From the NCBI GenBank assembly GCA_910575815.1, contig CAJTFN010000007.1:124001-188000 (forward strand): a DNA stretch of 64,000 bases, in the 5' to 3' direction. The notes beneath the pieces were generated by a model. That model ran no database searches and was not told the DNA's origin. It saw only the letters and a program-made list of their open reading frames with translations. A program made the position numbers and the translations under genes. This DNA comes from Oscillospiraceae bacterium (GTDB taxonomy: Bacteria; Bacillota; Clostridia; Oscillospirales; Oscillospiraceae). This document shows, one piece after another, positions 25,515 to 32,849 of this stretch (position 1 is its first letter; every line of letters starts with the position of its first letter).

Positions 25515-25892
25515 TCAATCTCCTTCTTCGTAAAATAGGGCAAGAATCCCCGTCAACCGCTCCAGTGAGATGCCGTGGGACCGGCCCAGCTCCGCCGCCC
25601 GCTGCAAAAGGCCCTCCGCCTCCCGGAGCCGCTCCTCCCGGATAAACTCCCGGTTCTGGGCGGCCACAAAGCTGCCCTTGCCGGAGACCGTCTCAATGAA
25701 GCCGTCCCGGGTCAGGTCCTCATAGGCCCGCTGGACCGTGATCACGCTGAGATGCAGCTCTTTGGCCAGGGCCCGCATGGAAGGCAGCGCCTCCCCTGCG
25801 GTCAGGGTACCATCCATGATCTGGCTTTTGATCTGCTGGCAGATCTGCTCGTAGATGGGCTTGCCGCTGCTGTTGCTGATGAGAATATCGAT
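25515..25892 (-). CDS. YtrA-type GntR regulator with a probable AUC start codon
   Basis: The 125-aa protein has an N-terminal GntR winged helix (KPIYEQICQQIKSQIMDGT, then SMRALAKELHLSVITVQRAYEDL and GKGSFV) and a short helical tail, as in the YtrA subfamily. The first ATG in frame (25817) would remove the first helix. The frame stays open upstream to ATC GAT ATT, and an ideal AGGAGG (25905-25900) stands exactly 7 bases before that ATC, so I infer initiation at ATC (25892-25890). A sequence error is the alternative. It should repress its own operon through the dyad at 25926-25948. Confidence 0.75.
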   Translation of the reverse strand: MDILISNSSGKPIYEQICQQIKSQIMDGTLTAGEALPSMRALAKELHLSVITVQRAYEDLTRDGFIETVSGKGSFVAAQNREFIREERLREAEGLLQRAAELGRSHGISLERLTGILALFYEEGD

Positions 25893-25925
25893 GGGATCAC
25901 CTCCTGTTTGTGCTTTCCGTATTTC

Positions 25926-25975
25926 GTGTACTGGTTCGTTAAGTACACTATAGACGCTTGTGGGCCGTTTGTCAA
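25926..25975 (-). promoter_or_regulatory. Promoter and YtrA-type operator of the GntR-ABC operon
   Basis: On the minus strand TTGACA (25975-25970), 17 bases, TATAGT (25952-25947). The perfect dyad GTGTACT-N9-AGTACAC (25926-25948) begins within the -10 box and covers the transcription start, the typical place for a YtrA-like repressor. Confidence 0.88.
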
Positions 25976-25992
25976 GAGGGAAAACGAAAAAA

Positions 25993-26012
25993 GAGGGGGA
26001 ACTCTCCCCCTC
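25993..26012 (-). terminator. Terminator of the 26028-26495 gene
   Basis: Eight-base perfect stem (GAGGGGGA on the minus strand) with four-base loop, followed on the minus strand by T6. Confidence 0.85.
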
Positions 26013-26027
26013 TCCGTCTCTGCCGGT

Positions 26028-26495
26028 TCAGCCGTTCTTCTCCCAAATTTCGAAGCGGATCAGCCACGCGCCGCCGTCCCCATCAACCATTCCCACAACC
26101 TCCGGAGTCAGCTCTACCGGCTCCATGCCGTCCACCACGTCCAGCCGCCGGTTTTCCGGCTCCAGATAAAAAAACCATTGGGGAGAAGCCGGGCCGCCGC
26201 CGGCCTCCAGCATATCCGCCTCCAGCACCGTGGCCGTCGCGCCGGAATAGACGGTGTAGACCGGGTATTCCCAGAGCTCCGGACCGCCGTCGTTGCTGAA
26301 ATCCTGTCCAACCTCCCGGACATTGGAAATCTCGATCTTCAGGCCGCCGGACTCAAAGAGCACCGTCTCCCCCTCCGGCTGTTTCGAGGGGTCAAAGGCC
26401 GCCCAAAAGGCGAACACCGCCAGCAAAGCTATGCCGGGAAACAGCAGGGGCTTGTAACGGTGAACCGGCCTCCGGGGACGCTTCATTGAACGCAT
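26028..26495 (-). CDS. Membrane-anchored protein of unknown function, 155 aa
   Basis: After a basic N-terminus (MRSMKRPRRPVHRYK) there is one membrane helix (about residues 17-35), then an extracytoplasmic domain of about 115 residues that looks all-beta (ESGGLKIEISNVREV and WFFYLEPENRRLDVVD). No family recognised. It lies alone between two terminators, so it is probably a single transcription unit. Confidence 0.7.
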   Translation of the reverse strand: MRSMKRPRRPVHRYKPLLFPGIALLAVFAFWAAFDPSKQPEGETVLFESGGLKIEISNVREVGQDFSNDGGPELWEYPVYTVYSGATATVLEADMLEAGGGPASPQWFFYLEPENRRLDVVDGMEPVELTPEVVGMVDGDGGAWLIRFEIWEKNG

Positions 26496-26527
26496 GGGTC
26501 ACGCTCCTCTCTACATGAATAGAAAAA

Positions 26528-26554
26528 AGAGAGGGGAGCCCCGCTCCTCTCTCT
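26528..26554 (-). terminator. Terminator after rpmF
   Basis: Twelve-base stem with one G-T pair, arm GCTCCTCTCTCT, followed on the minus strand by T6; 16 bases after the rpmF stop. Confidence 0.85.
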
Positions 26555-26569
26555 TGATTCAACAGAATT

Positions 26570-26764
26570 TTACTTCGAGACGACGGACTTCACGACCTTG
26601 ATCTCCCGGCCGTTGTAAGTACCGCACTCCTGGCACATTCTGTGGGGCAGGTGCATCGCACCGCATTTCGGGCACACGACCAGATTGGGGGCCGTCAGCT
26701 TCCAGTGGGAGCTACGCCGCTTGTCCCTTCTCGCTTTGGATACTTTACCCTTGGGTACTGCCAT
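26570..26764 (-). CDS. rpmF: 50S ribosomal protein L32
   Basis: The 64-aa protein begins MAVPKGKVSKARRDKRRS and has a zinc ribbon, CPKCG and CQECG, as in zinc-binding L32. ATG at 26764 is preceded by a GGAGGTG element. It follows the yceD-type gene by 46 bases, a widely conserved pair. Confidence 0.97.
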   Translation of the reverse strand: MAVPKGKVSKARRDKRRSSHWKLTAPNLVVCPKCGAMHLPHRMCQECGTYNGREIKVVKSVVSK

Positions 26765-26810
26765 TGTGACACCTCCTTAATCCTACAAAAGGCGCGGAGC
26801 GCGCTTCTCG

Positions 26811-27308
26811 TTATTTGTTCTCCAAAAGCCTTGCCAGGGCCGCCAGCCGGGGGTCCGGCTCCTTTTTGCAGGAGCAGGGGCCGAGATTTAAATCGGCGCC
26901 GCACCGGGGGCACAATCCCTTGCAATCTTCCGAACACAGTGTTTTGCTGTCCATTCCGAGGATAAAGGCCGTCCGGGCCAGCTCCCCCGCGTCCAGCTTT
27001 CCGTCCTCCAACAGGACGATGTCGTCGCTCTCCTCATTCTGGAGCTCCTCCGCCAGCATACAGCGGCAGGCAACCTCTTTGTCCTGAGAAAATTCCTTCC
27101 CGCAGCGGTCACAGACCGCGTCCAGGGTGGTCTCCGCCGTCAGGGAAAGCGTCAGCAGATCCGCCGTATTGCGAACCTCTCCCGCCACCGCCACCGGGCG
27201 GCGGATGGGAAACCGGCCGTCGAACTCCAGGCCGGACAAATCCAATTCAAAGCGGAACTCCAACACCTTGCCGGGCGTATGCAGGATGGGTCTTACATCA
27301 ATTACCAT
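26811..27308 (-). CDS. YceD/DUF177 family protein
   Basis: The 165-aa protein belongs to the family encoded next to rpmF and linked to 23S rRNA accumulation. Seen: CDRCGKEF at about 85-92, the acidic middle, and a Cys-rich end with CPRCGADLNLGPCSC that probably binds zinc. The start at 27308 is preceded by a GAGGTGG-like site. The gene has its own sigma-A promoter. Confidence 0.88.
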   Translation of the reverse strand: MVIDVRPILHTPGKVLEFRFELDLSGLEFDGRFPIRRPVAVAGEVRNTADLLTLSLTAETTLDAVCDRCGKEFSQDKEVACRCMLAEELQNEESDDIVLLEDGKLDAGELARTAFILGMDSKTLCSEDCKGLCPRCGADLNLGPCSCKKEPDPRLAALARLLENK

Positions 27309-27335
27309 AGGCCACCTCGCAACGATACCTTATGC

Positions 27336-27364
27336 ATTATAAAGGATGGCCTCGCTAATGTCAA
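27336..27364 (-). promoter_or_regulatory. yceD-rpmF promoter
   Basis: On the minus strand TTGACA (27364-27359), 17 bases, TATAAT (27341-27336): a perfect sigma-A consensus, 28 bases before the start codon. Confidence 0.92.
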
Positions 27365-27392
27365 ACAATTTTTTCGTTTTTTATACTCTTTT

Positions 27393-27851
27393 TTATTCTT
27401 CGCTGGTTTCCCCCACAGGCAGGGGAATCCCCATGAACGTGGGCCGGAACCCTTTTTGCAGCTTCTCCGCCCGTGTCAGCTGGTAGGCGTCCTTCGGCCA
27501 GCGGGCGGCCCAGCCGTCCCGCAGGCGCTCCGCCAAGGGGACGCAGACAGGATCCTCCAACAGCATCGGGCTGAGATAGCAGACGGCCATCTGCCGGTTT
27601 TCCACCTTCACCAAGGAGCGGTTCCAGGGCTTCTGCCGGGCCCAGCCCTCCGCCAGTCCATCCAGCAGCACCTCCGTCAACGCCTCGATGCCCTCCTCCC
27701 CGTCCGCCAGAACCGCCTCCCGGAAGAGGCCGGCGTACCGCGCCTGGTATTCCTGATACGCCTTACCGTACTCCTTCCCGGTGAACCGGGACAGCCAGGG
27801 CTTTCCGTCCTGAATCGCGCTCAGCAGGGTTTCCACGTTTATTTCCCTCAC
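27393..27851 (-). CDS. Hypothetical protein, 152 aa
   Basis: No family recognised. The protein is probably cytoplasmic and helical, with several Trp and Tyr residues (FTGKEYGKAYQEYQARY, about 24-40) and no signal peptide. The start is GTG at 27851 because AAAGGAGG stands 7 bases upstream; upstream in-frame codons lack a site. The T-rich stretch after its stop (27361-27392) may end transcription. Confidence 0.7.
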   Translation of the reverse strand: MREINVETLLSAIQDGKPWLSRFTGKEYGKAYQEYQARYAGLFREAVLADGEEGIEALTEVLLDGLAEGWARQKPWNRSLVKVENRQMAVCYLSPMLLEDPVCVPLAERLRDGWAARWPKDAYQLTRAEKLQKGFRPTFMGIPLPVGETSEE

Positions 27852-28008
27852 GATTCTTCCTCCTTTCCCGGCGAAGGGCTCCCCGGGCTCTTCGTCCAGG
27901 CTCTGTACAAAAAACGGTGGGAGCCTCTTCAAAAGCATCTCCGCTTTTCTCCTTTACATTTTCCCCGGAAACGGGTATGATGGACAAAATCCATTCAGGA
28001 GGTCCGCC

Positions 28009-28980
28009 ATGCGGGAACTCACCATCGGGAAAAACGACGCCGGACAGCGGCTGGACCGCTTTGTCGCCAAAAATCTGCCTCTGCTCCCCCCGGCCCTGCT
28101 GCAAAAATATATCCGCCTCAAGCGGGTAAAGGTCAACGGGAAGGGGTCCAAGCGGGACGCCCGGCTTCAGGCGGGGGACGTTTTACAATTATACATCAAC
28201 GACGAGTTTTTTGACAAGCCCAAAGAGGAAAATCTTTTCCTCTCCATTTTCCAGCCCCGGCTGAACATCGTCTATGAGGACGGGAATCTGCTGCTGGTGG
28301 ACAAGCGGCCCGGGCTGGTGGTCCACGCCGACGAAACGGAGAAGGTCAACACGCTCATCAATCACATCCAAGCCTATCTCTATCAGAAGCGGGAGTGGAG
28401 CCCCCGCGACGAGAACGCTTTCGCCCCGGCCCTATGCAACCGCATCGACCGGAACACCGGGGGCATCGTCATCGCCGCCAAGAACGCGGAAACCCTGCGG
28501 GTCCTCAACGAAAAAATCCGGGCCCGGGAGTTGGAAAAGTCCTATCTCTGCGTGACGGCCGGCCGGCCGAGGCCGCCGGAGGGGAAGATTGAAGGGTTTT
28601 TATCCAAAGACGAGGCCAAAAAGCTGGTGACCTTTCACCGCCGCCCGGTCCCCGGAGGGAAAAGCGCCGCCACGCTTTACAAGACGCTGGAGTCCCGGGG
28701 AGAATTGTCCCTGGTGGAGTGCCGGCTGCTGACCGGGCGGACCCATCAGATCCGGGTATCCATGGCGGAGATTGGGTGTCCCCTGCTGGGGGACGGGAAA
28801 TACGGCAACGGCGCCGCGAACCGGAAGTACCGGGAGACCCGGCAGGCCCTGTACGCGTACAAGCTGAGGTTTGCGCTCCCTACCGACGCGGGAGCGCTGA
28901 ACTATCTCCGGGGGCGGGAGTTCACAGTAGAGGATGTGCCGTTTCGGGAGAAGTACTTCTCCCCGGGGAAGCAGCCATGA
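28009..28980 (+). CDS. RluA-family pseudouridine synthase
   Basis: The 323-aa protein has an N-terminal S4 RNA-binding domain (about 12-70) and the catalytic domain with Asp in NRIDRNTGGIVI (about 144-155). Other family blocks are VVHADE, LLTGRTHQIRV and GCPLLGDGKYG. It isomerises a uridine in rRNA or tRNA; the exact target cannot be told. A promoter is seen: TTTACA (27953-27958), 17 bases, TATGAT (27976-27981). Confidence 0.92.
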   Translation: MRELTIGKNDAGQRLDRFVAKNLPLLPPALLQKYIRLKRVKVNGKGSKRDARLQAGDVLQLYINDEFFDKPKEENLFLSIFQPRLNIVYEDGNLLLVDKRPGLVVHADETEKVNTLINHIQAYLYQKREWSPRDENAFAPALCNRIDRNTGGIVIAAKNAETLRVLNEKIRARELEKSYLCVTAGRPRPPEGKIEGFLSKDEAKKLVTFHRRPVPGGKSAATLYKTLESRGELSLVECRLLTGRTHQIRVSMAEIGCPLLGDGKYGNGAANRKYRETRQALYAYKLRFALPTDAGALNYLRGREFTVEDVPFREKYFSPGKQP

Positions 28981-29282
28981 TGATGGCTGGTGCAATGCAC
29001 CCACCATTCTCTCTTTTTCTTCCAGAAGAAAAAGAGAGAATGCGCCGTGCACGGTGGAAGAGAGAAAAAGAAGTATGCCCCCTCGGGGGGACGAAGGACG
29101 GGGGTCGCGCTGGGCGTGCCCCTGTTTTTTCGAATGTCTTCGGGCCGCGGCGTGGTGCGGGCGGGGGTGACGAATGGACGTTCTTCTCTTTTCGCTGCCG
29201 CTGGTCTGTTTCCGAACCGCGGGGCACGCGCTCCCGTGCCGGCTTTTTTCGGGGACTGATTTTTTTTGATAGAATTTCTTTT
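28981..29282. other. Intergenic region with hairpins, no gene seen
   Basis: About 300 bases after the pseudouridine synthase gene. At about 29004-29040 there is a long T/C-rich hairpin with arm ATTCTCTCTTTTTCTTC. Further on, a GGCACG/CGTGCC hairpin precedes T-rich stretches (about 29222-29275) that could end transcription from either side. Several frames are open but none has a good start site. Confidence 0.6.
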
Positions 29283-29585
29283 TCACTCAATCCCCAAGGC
29301 CGACAGGGCGTCCCGGGTTTCCCGCCAGGTTTCCCGCAGGGCGGCGTGGCGGGCGCGGCCCGCCTCCGTCAAACGGTAGTATTTTCGCGCGGGGCCGCCG
29401 GAGGTCTCGCCTTGGTAGCACTCCGTATGGCCTTCCCGGCACAGGCCTCGGAGAATCGCGTAAATCGCGCTCTCCTGCACATCGGGAAAGACGGCGTGAA
29501 GACGGCGCAGAAGCTCGTAGCCGTACTGGTCCCCCTGGGCCATCAGGTGGAGGAGGCAGAGCTCCAGGAGGTCCTTTTTCAGCAT
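29283..29585 (-). CDS. PadR-family transcriptional regulator
   Basis: The 100-aa protein has the PadR winged helix: LLHLMAQGDQYGYELLRRL at about 10-28 and ESAIYAILRGLCREGH at about 38-53, then the wing GGPARKYYRLTEAGR. The ATG at 29585 lies inside the end of the upstream DUF1700 gene (7-base overlap). It probably controls its own operon through the two palindromes upstream of that gene. Confidence 0.9.
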   Translation of the reverse strand: MLKKDLLELCLLHLMAQGDQYGYELLRRLHAVFPDVQESAIYAILRGLCREGHTECYQGETSGGPARKYYRLTEAGRARHAALRETWRETRDALSALGIE

Positions 29586-30382
29586 AGGGATACCCCCGTT
29601 CCCAGGAGGCCCGCCAGGGTAATAACCCCCAACCGTATCCAATAGAAAAGCTGCCAGTTTTCCGAACCGTCAAAGGACATGCGGGTCATCATCCTCCAAA
29701 GGAAGATAGCCAATCCGGCCCCTGTCAGGCTCAGGATATACACCGCCAGCCAGCGGCGGTCCCCTAAACGGACCTTCACCAGCCCGAACATCCCCGCCGT
29801 GCCCGTAATCACGATATACAGCCCCAGCGTTTCGATCACCGTCTGCCCATAGTCGGGAAACAGGAAATTGACAATATTCCACTGTTCTGTCAAAACGACC
29901 CAGACAAGGAACCACACCCAAGCCATCCCCGGCAGCAAAAGAACCAGCAGCGGCAGAATCCCTCTGGGTAGCGCCTTCCCTGGTCCCTTTTCGCCGGTGC
30001 GCCGGAACCAGACAAGTGCCAACACAGCCCCCAGGGGAAACAGCAGTATGGTAAGCCGGGACGTGGCCGGAACCCCTCCACACAGAAAATGCTCTCGGAA
30101 CAGTTGGTGCAACAAAAAGGACAGCGCCTCCGCCGCCACATCCACCATGGGCAGCAGCAGGCAAACCGACAATATCCCAAACACCGCCAGCCACCGCCGG
30201 TAGGCCTTGGGCTGGGCCAGCTGGCGCATCGCCGCCCGGGGCGTTCCCAGGTCCCGCCGCAGCTCCTCCTCGGACCGCCCCGCCACAATTTCCCGGTAGT
30301 CCTCCAAAACCTCCGCCGCCTCCGCCGGGGGCAGATACCACCTTGCCGCCCGGGAAAGCCTGGAGAGATAATCCCGCCGCAT
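29579..30382 (-). CDS. DUF1700/HAAS-domain membrane protein
   Basis: The 267-aa protein starts with the helical HAAS domain (MRRDYLSRLSRAARWYLPPAEAAEVLEDYREI, shown in part: AAEVLEDYREI, residues about 1-70), common in proteins paired with PadR regulators, and continues with about six membrane helices. Its function is unknown. The order is unusual in that the membrane protein comes first and padR second. ATG at 30382 is preceded by AAGGGAG. Confidence 0.82.
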   Translation of the reverse strand: MRRDYLSRLSRAARWYLPPAEAAEVLEDYREIVAGRSEEELRRDLGTPRAAMRQLAQPKAYRRWLAVFGILSVCLLLPMVDVAAEALSFLLHQLFREHFLCGGVPATSRLTILLFPLGAVLALVWFRRTGEKGPGKALPRGILPLLVLLLPGMAWVWFLVWVVLTEQWNIVNFLFPDYGQTVIETLGLYIVITGTAGMFGLVKVRLGDRRWLAVYILSLTGAGLAIFLWRMMTRMSFDGSENWQLFYWIRLGVITLAGLLGTGVSLC

Positions 30383-30401
30383 AAAAACCGCTCCCTTCGC
30401 C

Positions 30402-30493
30402 ACTACTACAAAAAAAATAGTAGTTGATGGTCTGAGTATACATCCGGCCCGGAGAGAAGTCAACATAAACTACTGAAAATTTTTCAATAGTTT
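30402..30493 (-). promoter_or_regulatory. Promoter with two palindromes (probable PadR operators)
   Basis: On the minus strand TTGACT (30463-30458), 17 bases, TATACT (30440-30435). One dyad, ACTACTA-N9-TAGTAGT (30402-30424), lies just downstream of the start. A second, nearly perfect 27-bp dyad with arm AAACTACTGAAAA (30467-30493), lies just upstream of the -35 box. Both contain the ACTACT core. Confidence 0.8.
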
Positions 30494-30579
30494 TTCCTCC
30501 CGTTCCCCGAGCTCAGGCCCGTTTCCGCTGGGAAGTTCGGAAAACCGGGCACAATTTTGTCCTCAGTCCAACAATTCCC

Positions 30580-30838
30580 TTGACATTTTGGGGCGGTTCC
30601 GTTATCATGCAGATATCGCTGAATTTCGACGGAAATTCAAATCTAAAGCGATGGAAAGAAGAGTTACAAAGAACAGCGCTAAGTTGCCGTCGCTTCGGCC
30701 AAAGTTTCCCTCCGGGCAAACAGAGCGCGCGAAAGTTCTTTTGTTTCTTTGCCACAAGTGGCTCTGAGGCTCTAGAGCTCATGCTTCACATTCGCTAAGA
30801 GCCTCACATCTTTCAAGAAAAGAAACGGGGGAGGATAC
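30580..30838 (+). promoter_or_regulatory. pot operon promoter and long structured leader
   Basis: Promoter TTGACA (30580-30585), 17 bases, TATCAT (30603-30608). The transcript would carry about 225 untranslated bases before potA. Seen in it: a GAATTTC/GAAATTC hairpin near 30620-30640 and a perfect 8-bp stem GAGGCTCT/AGAGCCTC (30766-30773 with 30798-30805). No known riboswitch class was recognised. A short open frame here lacks a start site. Confidence 0.65.
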
Positions 30839-32005
30839 ATGTCCAAAGAGTTGATTCGCCTGCGGGATCTCTGCATGGCGTACGACGACGAGCTGGTTCT
30901 CGATCACTTAAACCTGTATATCAATGACAAGGAGTTCCTCACACTGTTAGGGCCCAGCGGGTGCGGCAAAACCACCACGCTGCGGATTATTGGCGGCTTC
31001 ACGACCCCAGGGTCGGGAGACGTCCTCTTCGACGGTGTGAGGATTAACGATGTCCCGCCTTACAAGCGGCAGATCAACACGGTGTTTCAGAAGTACGCCC
31101 TTTTCCCGCATTTGAACGTCTTCGAAAACGTCGCGTTCGGTCTTCGGATGCAGCGAAAACCGGACCCCGCCAATCCCAGGCGGAAGGTCAAGCTCCCGGA
31201 GGAGGAAATCCGGGAGCGGGTTCTGGAAATGCTGGAGGCCGTGAGCCTGAAGGGCTTTGAAAACCGGCGGACCGACGCCCTCTCCGGCGGACAGCAGCAG
31301 CGGGTGGCCATCGCCCGGGCGCTGGTCAACCGGCCGAAGGTGCTTCTGCTGGACGAACCCCTGGGCGCCCTTGATCTCAAGCTCCGCAAGGACATGCAGA
31401 TTGAGCTCAAGCGCATTCAGCAGCAGGTGGGCATCACGTTTATATATGTCACTCACGATCAGGAGGAGGCCCTCACCATGTCCGACACCATCGTCGTCAT
31501 GGACAAGGGCTCCATCCAACAGATCGGCACCCCTGAGGATATCTACAACGAGCCGAAGAACGCCTTCGTGGCGGACTTCATCGGCGAGTCCAACATCATC
31601 GACGGCATCATGGTCCGGGACCAGCTGGTCCAGCTCTATGGCCGCCAGTTCCCCTGCCTGGACAGCGGCTTTGCGCCCAGCGAGCCCGTGGACGTGGTCA
31701 TCCGGCCCGAGGACATCGACATCGTCCCCGTGGAGCAGGGCCAGCTGACGGGCACCGTCACCAATGTCACCTTCAAAGGGATGCAGTACGATATCATCGT
31801 GGACTTCCGGGGCTTCAAGTGGCTGATTCAGACCACGGACCACTCCCCCGTAGGGGCCCGCATTGGCATTAAAATCGACCCCGACGGCATCCACGTCATG
31901 AAAAAAAGCCGGTACTCCGGCCTGTACGGCGACTACTCCTCCTTCTCCGACGAGTACGACGAGCTGGACGCGGTGGAGCCGGAGGAGGGCGGAGATGAAG
32001 CCTAA
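30839..32005 (+). CDS. potA: Polyamine ABC transporter ATP-binding protein PotA
   Basis: The 388-aa ATPase powers spermidine/putrescine import. Walker A is GPSGCGKTT (about 38-46), signature LSGGQQQR, Walker [13 protein letters not shown], switch VTHDQEEAL; the C-terminal TOBE domain covers about 270-360. The last 25 residues are unusually acidic. GGGGGAGG precedes the ATG. It overlaps potB by 11 bases. Confidence 0.93.
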   Translation: MSKELIRLRDLCMAYDDELVLDHLNLYINDKEFLTLLGPSGCGKTTTLRIIGGFTTPGSGDVLFDGVRINDVPPYKRQINTVFQKYALFPHLNVFENVAFGLRMQRKPDPANPRRKVKLPEEEIRERVLEMLEAVSLKGFENRRTDALSGGQQQRVAIARALVNRPKVLLLDEPLGALDLKLRKDMQIELKRIQQQVGITFIYVTHDQEEALTMSDTIVVMDKGSIQQIGTPEDIYNEPKNAFVADFIGESNIIDGIMVRDQLVQLYGRQFPCLDSGFAPSEPVDVVIRPEDIDIVPVEQGQLTGTVTNVTFKGMQYDIIVDFRGFKWLIQTTDHSPVGARIGIKIDPDGIHVMKKSRYSGLYGDYSSFSDEYDELDAVEPEEGGDEA

Positions 32006-32849
32006 ACTCTCCCGGTTCGCCATCCCCTATGTGATCTGGATGGCCCTCTTCGTGGTGGCCCCCATCGTGCTGGTGGTGGTCTACGCCTTTTCCAACGACC
32101 TGGGCGGCTTCACCTTGGAGAACTTCGCCCGGATGGGGACCTACGCCGTGGTTTTCGGCCGGTCCTTCAAGCTGGCCCTCGTCGCCACCTTCATCTGCCT
32201 TCTCATCGGCTATCCGGTGAGTTACCTGATGAGCAAGGAGGGCGAGGGCTTCCAGCGGGCCGCCATGGTTCTCATCATGCTGCCCATGTGGATCAACTTC
32301 CTGCTGCGTACCTACTCCTGGATGTCCATTTTGGAGAACAACGGGCTTTTGAATCAGGTCTTTCAAAAAATCGGCCTCATCAGCCTGTATAACCAGCTGT
32401 TCGGAACGGACCTGACCTATTTCCCCATGATGAACACCCAGGGCGCTGTCGTGCTGGGCATGGTGTACAACTACCTGCCCTTCATGATCCTGCCCATCTA
32501 TTCCGTCATTATGAAGCTGGACGGCTCCCTCGTGGAGGCCGCCCGGGACCTGGGGGCCAACGGCGCCAGCGTCTTCCGCCGGGTCATTCTGCCCCTGAGC
32601 CTGCCGGGGGTTCTCTCCGGCATCACCATGGTCTTTGTCCCCTCCGTCTCCACCTTCGCCATCAGCAAAATGCTGGGAGGCGGCACGGAGCTTCTGCTGG
32701 GGGACCTGATCGAGCAGCAGTTCCTGGGCGGGGCCTATAATCCCCAGCTGGGCGCCGCCATCTCCCTGGTGATGATGGTCATCGTCGTCGTCTGCATGGT
32801 GGTCATGAACCGCTTTGGCGAGGGCGAGGAACAGGCGGTGATGCTATGA
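31995..32849 (+). CDS. potB: Polyamine ABC transporter permease PotB
   Basis: The 284-aa permease has six membrane helices and the coupling loop [25 protein letters not shown] (core [10 protein letters not shown], about 180-189). It starts within the end of potA and its stop overlaps the next gene as ATGA. It should form a heterodimer with the PotC half of the downstream fusion protein. Confidence 0.92.
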   Translation: MKPKLSRFAIPYVIWMALFVVAPIVLVVVYAFSNDLGGFTLENFARMGTYAVVFGRSFKLALVATFICLLIGYPVSYLMSKEGEGFQRAAMVLIMLPMWINFLLRTYSWMSILENNGLLNQVFQKIGLISLYNQLFGTDLTYFPMMNTQGAVVLGMVYNYLPFMILPIYSVIMKLDGSLVEAARDLGANGASVFRRVILPLSLPGVLSGITMVFVPSVSTFAISKMLGGGTELLLGDLIEQQFLGGAYNPQLGAAISLVMMVIVVVCMVVMNRFGEGEEQAVML

